The notes under the pieces are model-generated. The model worked only from the letters and a program-made list of their open reading frames with translations. It had not been told where the DNA came from and searched no databases. From the NCBI RefSeq assembly GCF_003259315.1, contig NZ_QLLT01000002.1:62001-126000 (forward strand): a DNA stretch of 64,000 nucleotides. The letters run 5' to 3'. A program made the translations under genes and the position numbers. Shown here in pieces: positions 1 to 8,630 of this stretch. Source of the stretch: Kitasatospora sp. SolWspMP-SS2h (GTDB lineage: Bacteria > Actinomycetota > Actinomycetes > Streptomycetales > Streptomycetaceae). How positions within the stretch are numbered: the stretch's first letter is position 1; each line of letters starts with the position of its first letter.

Positions 1-1
1 C

Positions 2-844
2 GACCTGCACGCCGCGTTCGCCGACCCGACGATCGCGGCCGTGATGGCCACCCTCGGCGGCGACGACCAGATCACCCTGGTCCCGCACCTCGACGCCGCG
101 CTGCTGCGCGCCCACCCCAAGCCCTTCTTCGGCTACAGCGACAACACCAACCTGCTCGACTTCCTGCACCGCCAGGGCATCGTCGCCTACCACGGCGCCT
201 CCGTCATGACCCAGCTCGGCCGCCCGCACGCCGTCCACCCGCTCACCGCGGCCTCGCTGCGCGCCGCCCTGTTCGAGGGCGGCGCGTACGAACTCACCGC
301 CGCCACCGACACCGGCACCGTGCAGGGCCGCTGGGAGGACCCGGCCACCTTCGACCGCGCCCCCGCCGTCGAACCCGCCACCGGCTGGCGCTGGCACCGC
401 CCCGACCGGGTCGTCGAGGGCACCGGCTGGGGCGGCAACCTGGAGATCCTGCACTGGATGGCCGCCGCGGACCGGCTGCGCCCCGCCGCCGAGTACGCCG
501 GCCGCGTGCTGTTCCTGGAGACCTCCGAGGAACTGCCCAGCGCCACCGAGGTGTTCCGGATGCTGCGCAACCTCGGCGAACGCGGCCTGCTGCGCCGGTT
601 CCCCGCCCTGCTGGTCGGCCGCGCCACGGCCTGGAGCTTCGACCACCCGCACGACGCCGAGGCCCGCGCCCGCTACCGCGCCGACCAGCACGCCGCCGTC
701 CTGCGCGCCCTGGACGCCTACGCCCCCGGGACGATGGCCGTCCTCGACGTCGACCTCGGCCACACCGAACCGCAGCTCGTCATCCCCTACGGCGGCCTGA
801 TCCGGGTCGACGGCCCGGCCCGCAGGATCACCGTCACCTACTGA
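2..844 (+). CDS. LD-carboxypeptidase / MccF-like S66 family peptidase, 5' end cut off by the window
   Basis: The reading frame is already open at the first bases, so the true start lies left of the window. The visible part has the S66 serine peptidase hallmarks: a GYSD motif with the nucleophile serine, an LFLETSEE segment carrying the catalytic Glu, and a VDLGHTEPQ segment with the catalytic His. Known members cleave the L,D bond of muramoyl tetrapeptides in peptidoglycan recycling or, as in MccF, inactivate peptide-nucleotide antibiotics. The long middle region and the placement of the motifs resemble the MccF-like subgroup, but the substrate cannot be read from sequence. The frame ends in TGA and is followed by a short gap and a convergent gene. 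Confidence 0.8.
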   Translation, partial: DLHAAFADPTIAAVMATLGGDDQITLVPHLDAALLRAHPKPFFGYSDNTNLLDFLHRQGIVAYHGASVMTQLGRPHAVHPLTAASLRAALFEGGAYELTAATDTGTVQGRWEDPATFDRAPAVEPATGWRWHRPDRVVEGTGWGGNLEILHWMAAADRLRPAAEYAGRVLFLETSEELPSATEVFRMLRNLGERGLLRRFPALLVGRATAWSFDHPHDAEARARYRADQHAAVLRALDAYAPGTMAVLDVDLGHTEPQLVIPYGGLIRVDGPARRITVTY

Positions 845-899
845 CGGTCACCCGCCGCCGCTCGGCCCGGTGCCGTTCTCCGGAAGGGGGGGGCGGGCG

Positions 900-1169
900 T
901 CAGTAGGAGCCGCCGACGTGCCAGTCGTCGTTCGGCTCCGGGTCGGGTGCCAGGCCCAGGTGCAGGGTGACGGCGGCGGTCGTGAGCAGCGCCAGCGCCA
1001 GCACCGCGACGGTGACCAGCAGGGCCGCCGTCCCGTCGGACCGGTCCGCGTGCAGCGCCCGGGAGGGTCTCCGGGGCCGGTAGCGGACCGTCAGGACGTC
1101 GCCCGCGACCAGGTCGCGGGCCTGGAGGTGGGCGCGGTGCGCGGTGCCGTCGGGCGCGCGGACCGGCAC
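900..1169 (-). CDS. small membrane protein, DUF3592-like C-terminal part
   Basis: The reading frame gives about 89 residues from GTG at 1169. A short beta-rich stretch has the pattern seen in DUF3592 proteins (an extracytoplasmic DGT segment, then GDVLTVRYRPRRP), followed by one clear transmembrane helix near residues 47-69 and a short polar tail ending WHVGGSY. Full DUF3592 proteins have an additional N-terminal helix. The frame stays open upstream, and a TTG at 1283 would add 38 residues, but no good ribosome binding site supports it. Function is unknown; it may be a shortened member of the family. It is convergent with the S66 peptidase gene and divergent from the large Pro-rich protein gene. 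Confidence 0.35.
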   Translation of the reverse strand: MPVRAPDGTAHRAHLQARDLVAGDVLTVRYRPRRPSRALHADRSDGTAALLVTVAVLALALLTTAAVTLHLGLAPDPEPNDDWHVGGSY

Positions 1170-1415
1170 CGGAGTCGCCCCAGTGTCCAGCCCGTGATCG
1201 TCCGCGCCAAGGGGCGCCCGACGGTCGGGACGATCCCGTGACGGGGCGGGGACCCGGCCGGGACGGACCGGAGCCGCCGTCAACCCTCCCGGGGCCCGGC
1301 CTGGCCCGGCCGCCCGCGGACCACGTATCGTGGCCGGGATCGGAGCGTGGTGCGGGACACCACGGCGTACAGGCACGACGTCGCACGGGCGACGGACGGG
1401 GGCGGTGACCGAACG

Positions 1416-3542
1416 GTGGCTGACGTGGCATCGACGACCGGGAACGGCCCCGCGGCCGATCCGGAGGGGACGCTCGAACTCCCCCCGAACGCGCCCGCCC
1501 CCGACCGGACGCCGGAACACCCGCCCGCCGCGGACCCGTTCGCCACCTCGATCAACCCGGTGGTCCCCGACGCCGCCCTCAGCTCCACCCGCACCATCCC
1601 GCTGCCCACCCCCACCCCCGCGGGCGGCACCCCCCTCCCGCCGCCGCCCGCGGCCCCGCCCGCCGCCACCGGCTGGACCGGCACCTTCCCGGTCGTCACC
1701 CTCCCGCCCCCCGCCGCCGACCCGCCGCCGCCCGCCACCGCGCCGACACCGGCGCCCGCGTCCGCGCCCGCCGCCCACGGCATCGGCGGCGGCCTGCGCG
1801 GACGCATCCTGGTCGTCGAGGGCGGCTACGGCGGCGGTCGCCGCTGGGGGCGCGGCGGCACCGCGAACGCCTCCGTGCTCTCCGCCGCGCTGGCCGGCGT
1901 CGCCCCGCAGGTCCTGCTCTCCGCCGGGCAGGTCGACGCCGTCCACCTGCCCGGTGCCAACGACCCGCAGACCGTCCTCGCCCACCTGCGCGCCGCCGCC
2001 CGCCACCCCGGACCGCTGCTCATCCACCTCGGCGGCCACCTGATCACCGACCGGCGCGGCGAACAGCTCTACCTCTCGCTGCGCGAGAGCAAGACCTCCG
2101 AGAGCCTGCCCTGGTCCGCGATCGCCACCGAACTGCGGCACCGCGGCACCGAGTTGGACACCCTGGTGATCGGCGACCTGAGCGCCGACCAGGTGGTCTG
2201 GCCCGGCCTCGCCGCCACCGCCGGAAAACAGCTCTCCGACGGCGTCCCGCTCTGGGCCGTCGTCAACCACGACCCCGACCAGCTCGGCACCTTCACCCGG
2301 GCCCTGATCGAGACGCTGCACCGCGGCCGCCCCGGCGCCGACCGGTTCCTCACCCCCGAACTCGTCCGCCAGCAGGTCCACTCGGTGCTGCGCCCCGACA
2401 CCGTGGTGATCGCCTCCCACCCCGTCGACCGCCCCTACTTCCGCAACACCGCCCGGAAGGTCGACCCCGCGACCACCGCCCCGCCCGCCACCGCCGCCCG
2501 CCCCGGGAAGACCCCCGCCCCCGCCCCCGCCGCGCCCGAACCCACCCGCCCCCGGCTCGCCCCCGGGTGGACGCCGCGCGGCCTGGTCTCGCTGCGCAAG
2601 CCCGGCGTCCCGGCGACCCCGCCGCGCCGCACGATGATCGTCTCGCTGGTCAAGGGCGAAGCGATGGTCCCGGCGGAGCCGCTCGCCGCGACCGTCCCGC
2701 TCGGCAAGCCCGAACGCGTCGAACACGTCGAACGCGTCGAACTCGGCAAGGGCGCGCCCGTTCCCGGGGCTGTCGGTGCCCCGCCGGTGGCGCTCGAGAA
2801 GACGCTCGAACTCCCGGACCCGGCCGACCCGTCGGCCGCCACCCTCCCGCTGCCGGGCCCCGACCCGCTCGCCGCGACCGTCCCGCTCGGCAAGCCGGCC
2901 CCCGCCCCGTTCGTCGAACGCGCCCCCGAGCCGGACGCCCCGCCCCGGCACGACCCGCTCGCCGCCACCACCCCGCTGCCCGGGCCGGGCGTTCCGGCCG
3001 TGACCGCAGCCGCAGCAGCAGCCGAAGCCGCGAGCCCGACCGCGACCGTCCGGCTCGGCAAGGGGTCCGAGGCCCCGGCGGCCGACCCCGGGCAGGTGCC
3101 GCCCGGCGACTACCTGGAGACGATCGGCCACATCGTGCGCAACGCCGAGGCCGGCGACCACGACACCGCCGCCGCGCTCGCCCTCGCGCTGGAGGAGAAG
3201 GCCGTCGGCGCGTACGGTGCCCGCGCCCCCGTCGTGCTCCAGGTCCGCCAGGTCCGCGCCCACGTCTGCCGGGTCGGCGGACTCCCCTCGGTCGCCGCCG
3301 AGCTCTACCGCCAGGTCGCCGCGGCCCTCCTCCAGACCGACGGCCCCGACCACCCCGAGACCCAGCGCGCCGTCACCAACGCCGAGGCCTGCTGGCGCGC
3401 CGTGAAGGACCCCACCGAGGCCATCCGGATCGCCCCCGACATCATCGAGCTCCGCGCCCACCTCCCCGGCCCGGAGAACCGCAAACTCCGCGCCGCGGAA
3501 CGCTACCTGCGCCAGCTCGCCGCAGCCAAGGCCGGCGGCTAG
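1416..3542 (+). CDS. large Pro/Ala-rich protein with caspase/CHAT-like region and C-terminal TPR-like helices
   Basis: About 708 residues from GTG 1416; a GTG at 1347 is an alternative start. Residues 1-130 are a disordered Pro/Ala segment. Residues of roughly 130-345 look like a caspase-fold domain: a beta strand RILVVEG, then LLIHLGGHLITDRRGEQLYLSL, which matches the strand-GH motif holding the catalytic His, then LVIGDLSADQ where active members carry the Cys. No Cys is seen there, so the domain may be non-catalytic. A second disordered region contains repeated Thr-hydrophobic motifs (ATVPLGKP, ATLPLPGP, ATTPLPGP, ATVRLGKG). The last 130 residues are helical and TPR-like. No membrane segment or signal peptide is seen. 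Role unknown; a scaffold or signalling protein is an inference. Confidence 0.6.
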   Translation: MADVASTTGNGPAADPEGTLELPPNAPAPDRTPEHPPAADPFATSINPVVPDAALSSTRTIPLPTPTPAGGTPLPPPPAAPPAATGWTGTFPVVTLPPPAADPPPPATAPTPAPASAPAAHGIGGGLRGRILVVEGGYGGGRRWGRGGTANASVLSAALAGVAPQVLLSAGQVDAVHLPGANDPQTVLAHLRAAARHPGPLLIHLGGHLITDRRGEQLYLSLRESKTSESLPWSAIATELRHRGTELDTLVIGDLSADQVVWPGLAATAGKQLSDGVPLWAVVNHDPDQLGTFTRALIETLHRGRPGADRFLTPELVRQQVHSVLRPDTVVIASHPVDRPYFRNTARKVDPATTAPPATAARPGKTPAPAPAAPEPTRPRLAPGWTPRGLVSLRKPGVPATPPRRTMIVSLVKGEAMVPAEPLAATVPLGKPERVEHVERVELGKGAPVPGAVGAPPVALEKTLELPDPADPSAATLPLPGPDPLAATVPLGKPAPAPFVERAPEPDAPPRHDPLAATTPLPGPGVPAVTAAAAAAEAASPTATVRLGKGSEAPAADPGQVPPGDYLETIGHIVRNAEAGDHDTAAALALALEEKAVGAYGARAPVVLQVRQVRAHVCRVGGLPSVAAELYRQVAAALLQTDGPDHPETQRAVTNAEACWRAVKDPTEAIRIAPDIIELRAHLPGPENRKLRAAERYLRQLAAAKAGG

Positions 3543-3666
3543 CCACCAGGGCCCGTCCGGCGGACCTTGCCGGGATCTCCCCGAGCACAGCCGCTGCTGC
3601 GGGCCTTGACGGCGCTTCCGATCAATTGGGTCGACACCCGTTCCGGGCTGCGGGAAACTCCTCGCG

Positions 3667-4182
3667 ATGACTCAACGAACCGACACGCCTCCCGCGTGGG
3701 ACGAGCGTACGCAGCTGGCCACTTTCCTGGACTACGCCCGTGACACCGCGCGAGCCAAGTGTGAGGGCGTGTCCGCCGAGGACGCCCGCAAGGCCCCGCT
3801 CTCGAGTTCACCGCTGATGACGCTGTGCGGGCTGATCAGCCATCTGCGGTGGGTCGAGTACCACTGGTTCCAAGTGGTGTTCCTGGGCGAGGAGCCCGCG
3901 GGGCCGCTCACCGAGGCGACCGACGACGATCCCGACCCCGAGATGCGGACGGCAGTCGACATTCCGTTGCCCCGGCTTCTTGCCGAGTACGAGGAGCAGA
4001 GCGCGCGCTACCGCCGCCTGGTGTCCGACCACGACCTGAACTCAACGGCCAGGCGCCCCATCAGGGACGGCCGCAACGTGGACCTCCGGTGGGTGATCCT
4101 CCACCTCATCGAGGAGACGTCCCGCCACAACGGCCACCTCGATGTCGTGCGTGAGCTGGTCGACGGGCGGACCGGCGCCTGA
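3667..4182 (+). CDS. DinB/DUF664 family protein
   Basis: 171 residues forming a four-helix DinB-like bundle. The metal-binding histidines of the family are visible as HLRWVEYHW in the second helix and HLIEETSRHNGHLD in the last helix. DUF664/DinB proteins in actinomycetes are usually cytoplasmic and some act as mycothiol- or bacillithiol-dependent S-transferases, but most are uncharacterised. The ATG start is the first in frame after a promoter-like gap. The gene stands alone, and immediately downstream is a decayed transposase fragment on the opposite strand. Confidence 0.8.
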   Translation: MTQRTDTPPAWDERTQLATFLDYARDTARAKCEGVSAEDARKAPLSSSPLMTLCGLISHLRWVEYHWFQVVFLGEEPAGPLTEATDDDPDPEMRTAVDIPLPRLLAEYEEQSARYRRLVSDHDLNSTARRPIRDGRNVDLRWVILHLIEETSRHNGHLDVVRELVDGRTGA

Positions 4183-4203
4183 AACCGGTCGTGCGGGTTG
4201 CGG

Positions 4204-4428
4204 GCGGAGCCCCAGTCGGATCGCTGCCACGGTGGCGGTGCCGTGGAGGACGTGGGCCCGCTTGTCGAAGCCGGTCGGCCTGTCGCCTCGGCTGCCGCGG
4301 CGCTTGAGTGTGGCCCGCTGGTCCTTCGGCCCGGGGGTGGTGTGCTTGATCCGGCGTCTTCGCGGGTAGCGGCGGTTCCAGCGGGATGAGTGCGCCTCGT
4401 CGCCGCCGAGGTGATCGGGCCGGGTGAG
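4204..4428 (-). pseudogene. IS5-like (DDE) transposase C-terminal remnant, internally deleted
   Basis: On the minus strand one frame reads LGGDEAHSSRWNRRYPRRR, then IKHTTPGPKDQR, then RGSRGDRPTGFD, then KRAHVLHGTATVAAIRLGLR. This is the order of blocks at the end of IS5-family transposases of actinomycetes. However, the segment that normally follows GFD and carries the catalytic Glu (RRRNVVERCFNRLK-type helix) is missing. The remnant lacks the N-terminal two thirds of a transposase, and no flanking inverted repeats or target duplication are recognised. It accounts for the roughly 310 bp gap between the DinB gene and the SDR gene. Confidence 0.65.
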
Positions 4429-4493
4429 GGGACGGCCGCCGGCCGGGAGACGGACGGTACGCACGGCGGCCCGGGCCGCCGTCAAGGGCCGCC

Positions 4494-5252
4494 TCAGCGG
4501 GCGCCGCCGTTGACGTACAGGGTCTGGCCGCTGACGTACGCGGCGTCCTCGCTAGCGAGGAAGGCGACCACGGCGGCGACCTCCTCGGGCCGGCCGACCC
4601 GGCGCAGCGGGGTGCGGCCGGCGACCTCGGCCTGGTGCTCCTCGGGGGTCGCGCCGACCCGCTCGGCGGTCGCGGCGGTCATCGAGGTGGCGATGTAGCC
4701 GGGGGCGACGGCGTTCACGTTGACGTTGTAGGGGCCGAGTTCGATGGCCAGGGTGGCGGTGAGGCCCTGGATGCCGGCCTTCGCCGCCGCGTAGTTGGCC
4801 TGGCCGCGGTTGCCGAGCGCGGAGCGCGAGCTCAGCGACACGATCTTGCCGTACTTCTGGGCCACGAAGTACCGCTGCGCGACGTGCGCGCAGTTGTAGG
4901 CGCTGGTCAGGTTGACCGCGAGCACGGTGTCCCAGTCCTGCTTGGGCATCTTGAAGAACAGGTTGTCGCGGGTGATCCCGGCGTTGTTGACCAGGATGTG
5001 CACCCCGCCCAACTCCTCGACCACGGTGGCGAACACGGCCGCCACCGCGTCGTAGTCGGCGACGTCGCACCCGTACGCCCGCGCACTGCCGCCCGCCGCG
5101 GCGATCTCCTCCACGGTGCCCTTCGCGCGCTCCGCCGTGAGGTCGACCACGGCCACCGTCGCGCCCTCCTCGGCCAGCCGCCGGGCGGTGGCCGCCCCGA
5201 TGCCCTGCGCGGCCCCGGTCACCACCGCGATCCTGCCGTCGAACCTGCCCAT
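4494..5252 (-). CDS. SDR family oxidoreductase, 3-oxoacyl-ACP reductase (FabG)-like
   Basis: 252 residues of a classical short-chain dehydrogenase. The nucleotide-binding TGAAQGIG lies at residues 12-19, NNAG near 89-92, and the catalytic Ser-Tyr-Lys set is SLSSRSA near 139-145 with Y154 and K158. The C-terminal segment ending YVSGQTLYVNGG is typical of FabG/PhaB enzymes that reduce 3-oxoacyl thioesters with NADPH. The ATG at 5252 is chosen because GGAG stands 9 bases upstream; an in-frame start 30 bases earlier has no such site. It is the last gene of a minus-strand set with a thiolase and an acyl-CoA dehydrogenase, so it probably works on CoA thioesters in the same pathway. Confidence 0.85.
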   Translation of the reverse strand: MGRFDGRIAVVTGAAQGIGAATARRLAEEGATVAVVDLTAERAKGTVEEIAAAGGSARAYGCDVADYDAVAAVFATVVEELGGVHILVNNAGITRDNLFFKMPKQDWDTVLAVNLTSAYNCAHVAQRYFVAQKYGKIVSLSSRSALGNRGQANYAAAKAGIQGLTATLAIELGPYNVNVNAVAPGYIATSMTAATAERVGATPEEHQAEVAGRTPLRRVGRPEEVAAVVAFLASEDAAYVSGQTLYVNGGAR

Positions 5253-5304
5253 CGCCGCACTCCGTTCCTGAGGTCCCGTCATGTCCGTTGAGAGGGAAGC
5301 TTGT

Positions 5305-6492
<1,188 letters not shown>

Positions 6493-6518
6493 TTCGTCGG
6501 GCTCCTTGTCGGTGACTC

Positions 6519-6580
6519 GGTGGTCGGTGGTCGGTGGTCGGCGATCGGTGGTCGGCGATCGGTGGTGGGCGGTCGGCGGG
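6519..6580. repeat. short GGTCGGTG/GGTCGGCGAT tandem repeats between two operon genes
   Basis: The spacer between the thiolase start and the acyl-CoA dehydrogenase stop is filled by overlapping repeats of a GGTCGGTG/GATCGGTG type unit, about 60 bp in all. It carries no gene. Confidence 0.7.
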
Positions 6581-6587
6581 GAGGGGG

Positions 6588-7736
6588 TCAGAACGCGTTG
6601 ACGCCGGTCAGGGAGCGCCCGATGAGCAGCTTGTGGATCTGGCTGGTGCCCTCGTACAGGGTCATCACCCGGGCGTCGCGCAGGTACTTGCCGACCGGGT
6701 ACTCGTCGATGAAGCCGTACCCGCCGAACACCTGGAGCGCGTTGTTCGCGCAGCGCACCGCCGCCTCGGAGGCGTACAGCTTGGCCACCGAGGACTCGGT
6801 GGCGAACGGCAGGCCGCGGTCGATCAGGTCGGCGACCCGCCAGGTCAGCAGCCGGGCCGCGTCCACGTCGACGGCGATGTCGGCCAGCAGCTCCTGCACC
6901 AGCTGGTGGTGGGCGATGGGCTTGCCGAACTGCTCGCGCTCCCCGGCGTAGCGCACCGCCGCCTCCAGGGCGGCCCGGGCGATGCCGACGCAGCCCGCCG
7001 CGACCGACATCCGGCCCTTGGCCAGGGCGGCCATCGCCACCGTGAAGCCCTTGCCCAGTTCGCCCAGGCGGGCGCTGTCCGGCACCCGGACCCGGTCGAG
7101 GGCCAGCTCGGCGGTGGCCTGCCCGCGCAGGCCCAGCTTGCCGTGCACCGGGGTGCGGGTGAGGCCGGGCGTGTCGGTGGGCACCAGGAAGGCGCTGACG
7201 CCGCGGTGTCCGGGCTCTCCGGTGCGGGCGAAGACCAGGGCGACGTCCGCCCACGTCCCGTTGGTGATGAACATCTTGGCGCCGGAGATCAGCCAGTGGT
7301 CGCCGTCGCGCTCGGCCCGGGTGGTCAGGTTCGCCGCGTCCGAGCCGGTGCCGGGCTCGGTCAGCGCGAAGCAGCCCAGCGCCTCGCCCGAGCACAGCCG
7401 GGGCAGCCAGTGCCGCTTCTGCTCCTCGGTGCCGAAGGCGTTGACCGACTTGGCGACCAGCCCCAGCGTCACCGACACCACGCCGCGCACCGAGGAGTCG
7501 CCGCGGCCCAGCTCCTCCAGCACCAGGCAGTACGCCAGGTGGTCGCCGCCGCTGCCGCCGTACTCCTCCGGCAGGGTCAGCCCCAGGAGGCCCAGGTCGC
7601 CGAGCTTCTTGACGACGCCCAGGTCGATGGACTCCGCCCGGTCCCACCCGGCGGCGAACGGCACGATCTCCCGGTCGGTGAACTCGGCCGCCAACTGCCG
7701 TACGGCGGCCTGCTCCTCGGTCAGTTCCAGGTCCAC
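6588..7736 (-). CDS. acyl-CoA dehydrogenase
   Basis: 382 residues, normal length for short/medium-chain acyl-CoA dehydrogenases. FAD/substrate motifs are present: [25 protein letters not shown] in the middle domain, and the C-terminal [17 protein letters not shown]. The catalytic base Glu lies in [10 protein letters not shown]. The reaction is FAD-dependent alpha,beta-desaturation of an acyl-CoA, with electrons passed to ETF. The GTG at 7736 fits the family N-terminus (LELTEEQ); a ribosome binding site is not obvious and the message may be nearly leaderless. The gene heads the operon with thiolase and SDR, and a TetR-type regulator is encoded divergently, probably controlling it. Confidence 0.88.
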   Translation of the reverse strand: MDLELTEEQAAVRQLAAEFTDREIVPFAAGWDRAESIDLGVVKKLGDLGLLGLTLPEEYGGSGGDHLAYCLVLEELGRGDSSVRGVVSVTLGLVAKSVNAFGTEEQKRHWLPRLCSGEALGCFALTEPGTGSDAANLTTRAERDGDHWLISGAKMFITNGTWADVALVFARTGEPGHRGVSAFLVPTDTPGLTRTPVHGKLGLRGQATAELALDRVRVPDSARLGELGKGFTVAMAALAKGRMSVAAGCVGIARAALEAAVRYAGEREQFGKPIAHHQLVQELLADIAVDVDAARLLTWRVADLIDRGLPFATESSVAKLYASEAAVRCANNALQVFGGYGFIDEYPVGKYLRDARVMTLYEGTSQIHKLLIGRSLTGVNAF

Positions 7737-7784
7737 GCGGCGACACCCCGAACAAGTCGACGATCCTGACGGTTCCTGCGGTGC

Positions 7785-7812
7785 CCGTAAACTAGCACTG
7801 CAAGTTTTACGG
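7785..7812. promoter_or_regulatory. inverted-repeat operator candidate for the adjacent TetR regulator
   Basis: CCGTAAACT (7785-7793) faces AGTTTTACGG (7803-7812), an inverted repeat with one extra T and a 9-base centre. It is the only AT-rich patch between the divergent acyl-CoA dehydrogenase and TetR genes. Operator function is an inference from position. Confidence 0.45.
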
Positions 7813-7929
7813 TGACTGTAGCCCGCCCCGCCCGGAACCGGAAGAGCACCCGGCGGCCCCCCGCAGCCGCCCGCGGGCACCTGCGAGAATGACCCGGACC
7901 CCGCAGGCCCGCGCCCCCAGGAGGCGGAG

Positions 7930-8562
7930 ATCGCCCGACCCCGCACCCCCCTGCTCAGCCGGGAGCGCATCATCGCCGCCGCCCTCGCCCTGGTCGACGC
8001 CGAGGGCCTGGCCGCGCTCTCCACCCGCCGCCTGGCCGCCGAACTCTCGGTCAGCGGCCCCTCGCTCTACAACCACTTCGCCACCAAGGACGACCTGCTC
8101 GACGCCGTCGTCGACAGTGTGATGGGCGAGGTCGACCTCACCATGTTCGACGCGCCGGACGACTGGCGCACCGCCCTGCACGCCTGGGCCCGCTCCTACC
8201 GCGCCGCCCTCACCGCCCACCCCCACCTCGTCCCGGTCCTCGCCCAGGGCCCCGGCCGCCGCCCGCACGCCCTGCGGCTGGCCGACGCCGTCTTCGGCTG
8301 CCTGGTCGACGCCGGCTGGCCCCGCGGCCAGGCCACCCGGATCGGCGCCCTGATGCGCTACTTCGTCACCGGCTCCGCCCTCGCCTCCTTCGCGGCCGGC
8401 TTCCCCGACGACGCCAGCCTCTACGCCGCCGCCGACTACCCCCACCTCGGCGACGCCCACCGCCTCGCCGAACACCGCCGCAGCATCGACGAGGGCGCCT
8501 TCGCCACCGGCCTCGACGCCCTCCTCGACGGCCTCGACCTGCGCTACCGCCGCCTGCCCTGA
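7930..8562 (+). CDS. TetR family transcriptional regulator, apparently with an ATC start codon
   Basis: About 210 residues. The N-terminal helix-turn-helix is clear: RERIIAAALALVDAEG, LSTRRLAAELSVSGPSLYNHFATKDDLL. The remaining 140 residues are a TetR ligand-binding domain with WRTALHAWARSYR and later helices. The frame has no ATG, GTG or TTG before the HTH. The first canonical starts (GTG 8116, ATG 8119) lie after it. An AGGAGG at 7919-7924 stands 5 bases before ATC 7930, where the usual family start (ARPRTPLL after Met) is expected. The likely readings are a true ATC start, a point mutation of the start codon, or a sequencing error. It is divergent from the acyl-CoA dehydrogenase operon, so a FadR-like role is inferred. 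Confidence 0.75.
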   Translation: MARPRTPLLSRERIIAAALALVDAEGLAALSTRRLAAELSVSGPSLYNHFATKDDLLDAVVDSVMGEVDLTMFDAPDDWRTALHAWARSYRAALTAHPHLVPVLAQGPGRRPHALRLADAVFGCLVDAGWPRGQATRIGALMRYFVTGSALASFAAGFPDDASLYAAADYPHLGDAHRLAEHRRSIDEGAFATGLDALLDGLDLRYRRLP

Positions 8563-8630
8563 GCCCCCGGCCTGCCCCGGACCGCCGGGCCGCCGGACGT
8601 CGGGCCGGAGCTGCCGCCCGGCGGAAGCCG

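Noticed and set aside
900..3461. A very long minus-strand open frame opposite the Pro-rich protein gene
   Set aside because: Except for its last 89-127 codons it is a low-complexity Gly/Arg/Ala translation created by the GC-rich antisense strand; the plus-strand gene has the proper codon bias and domains.
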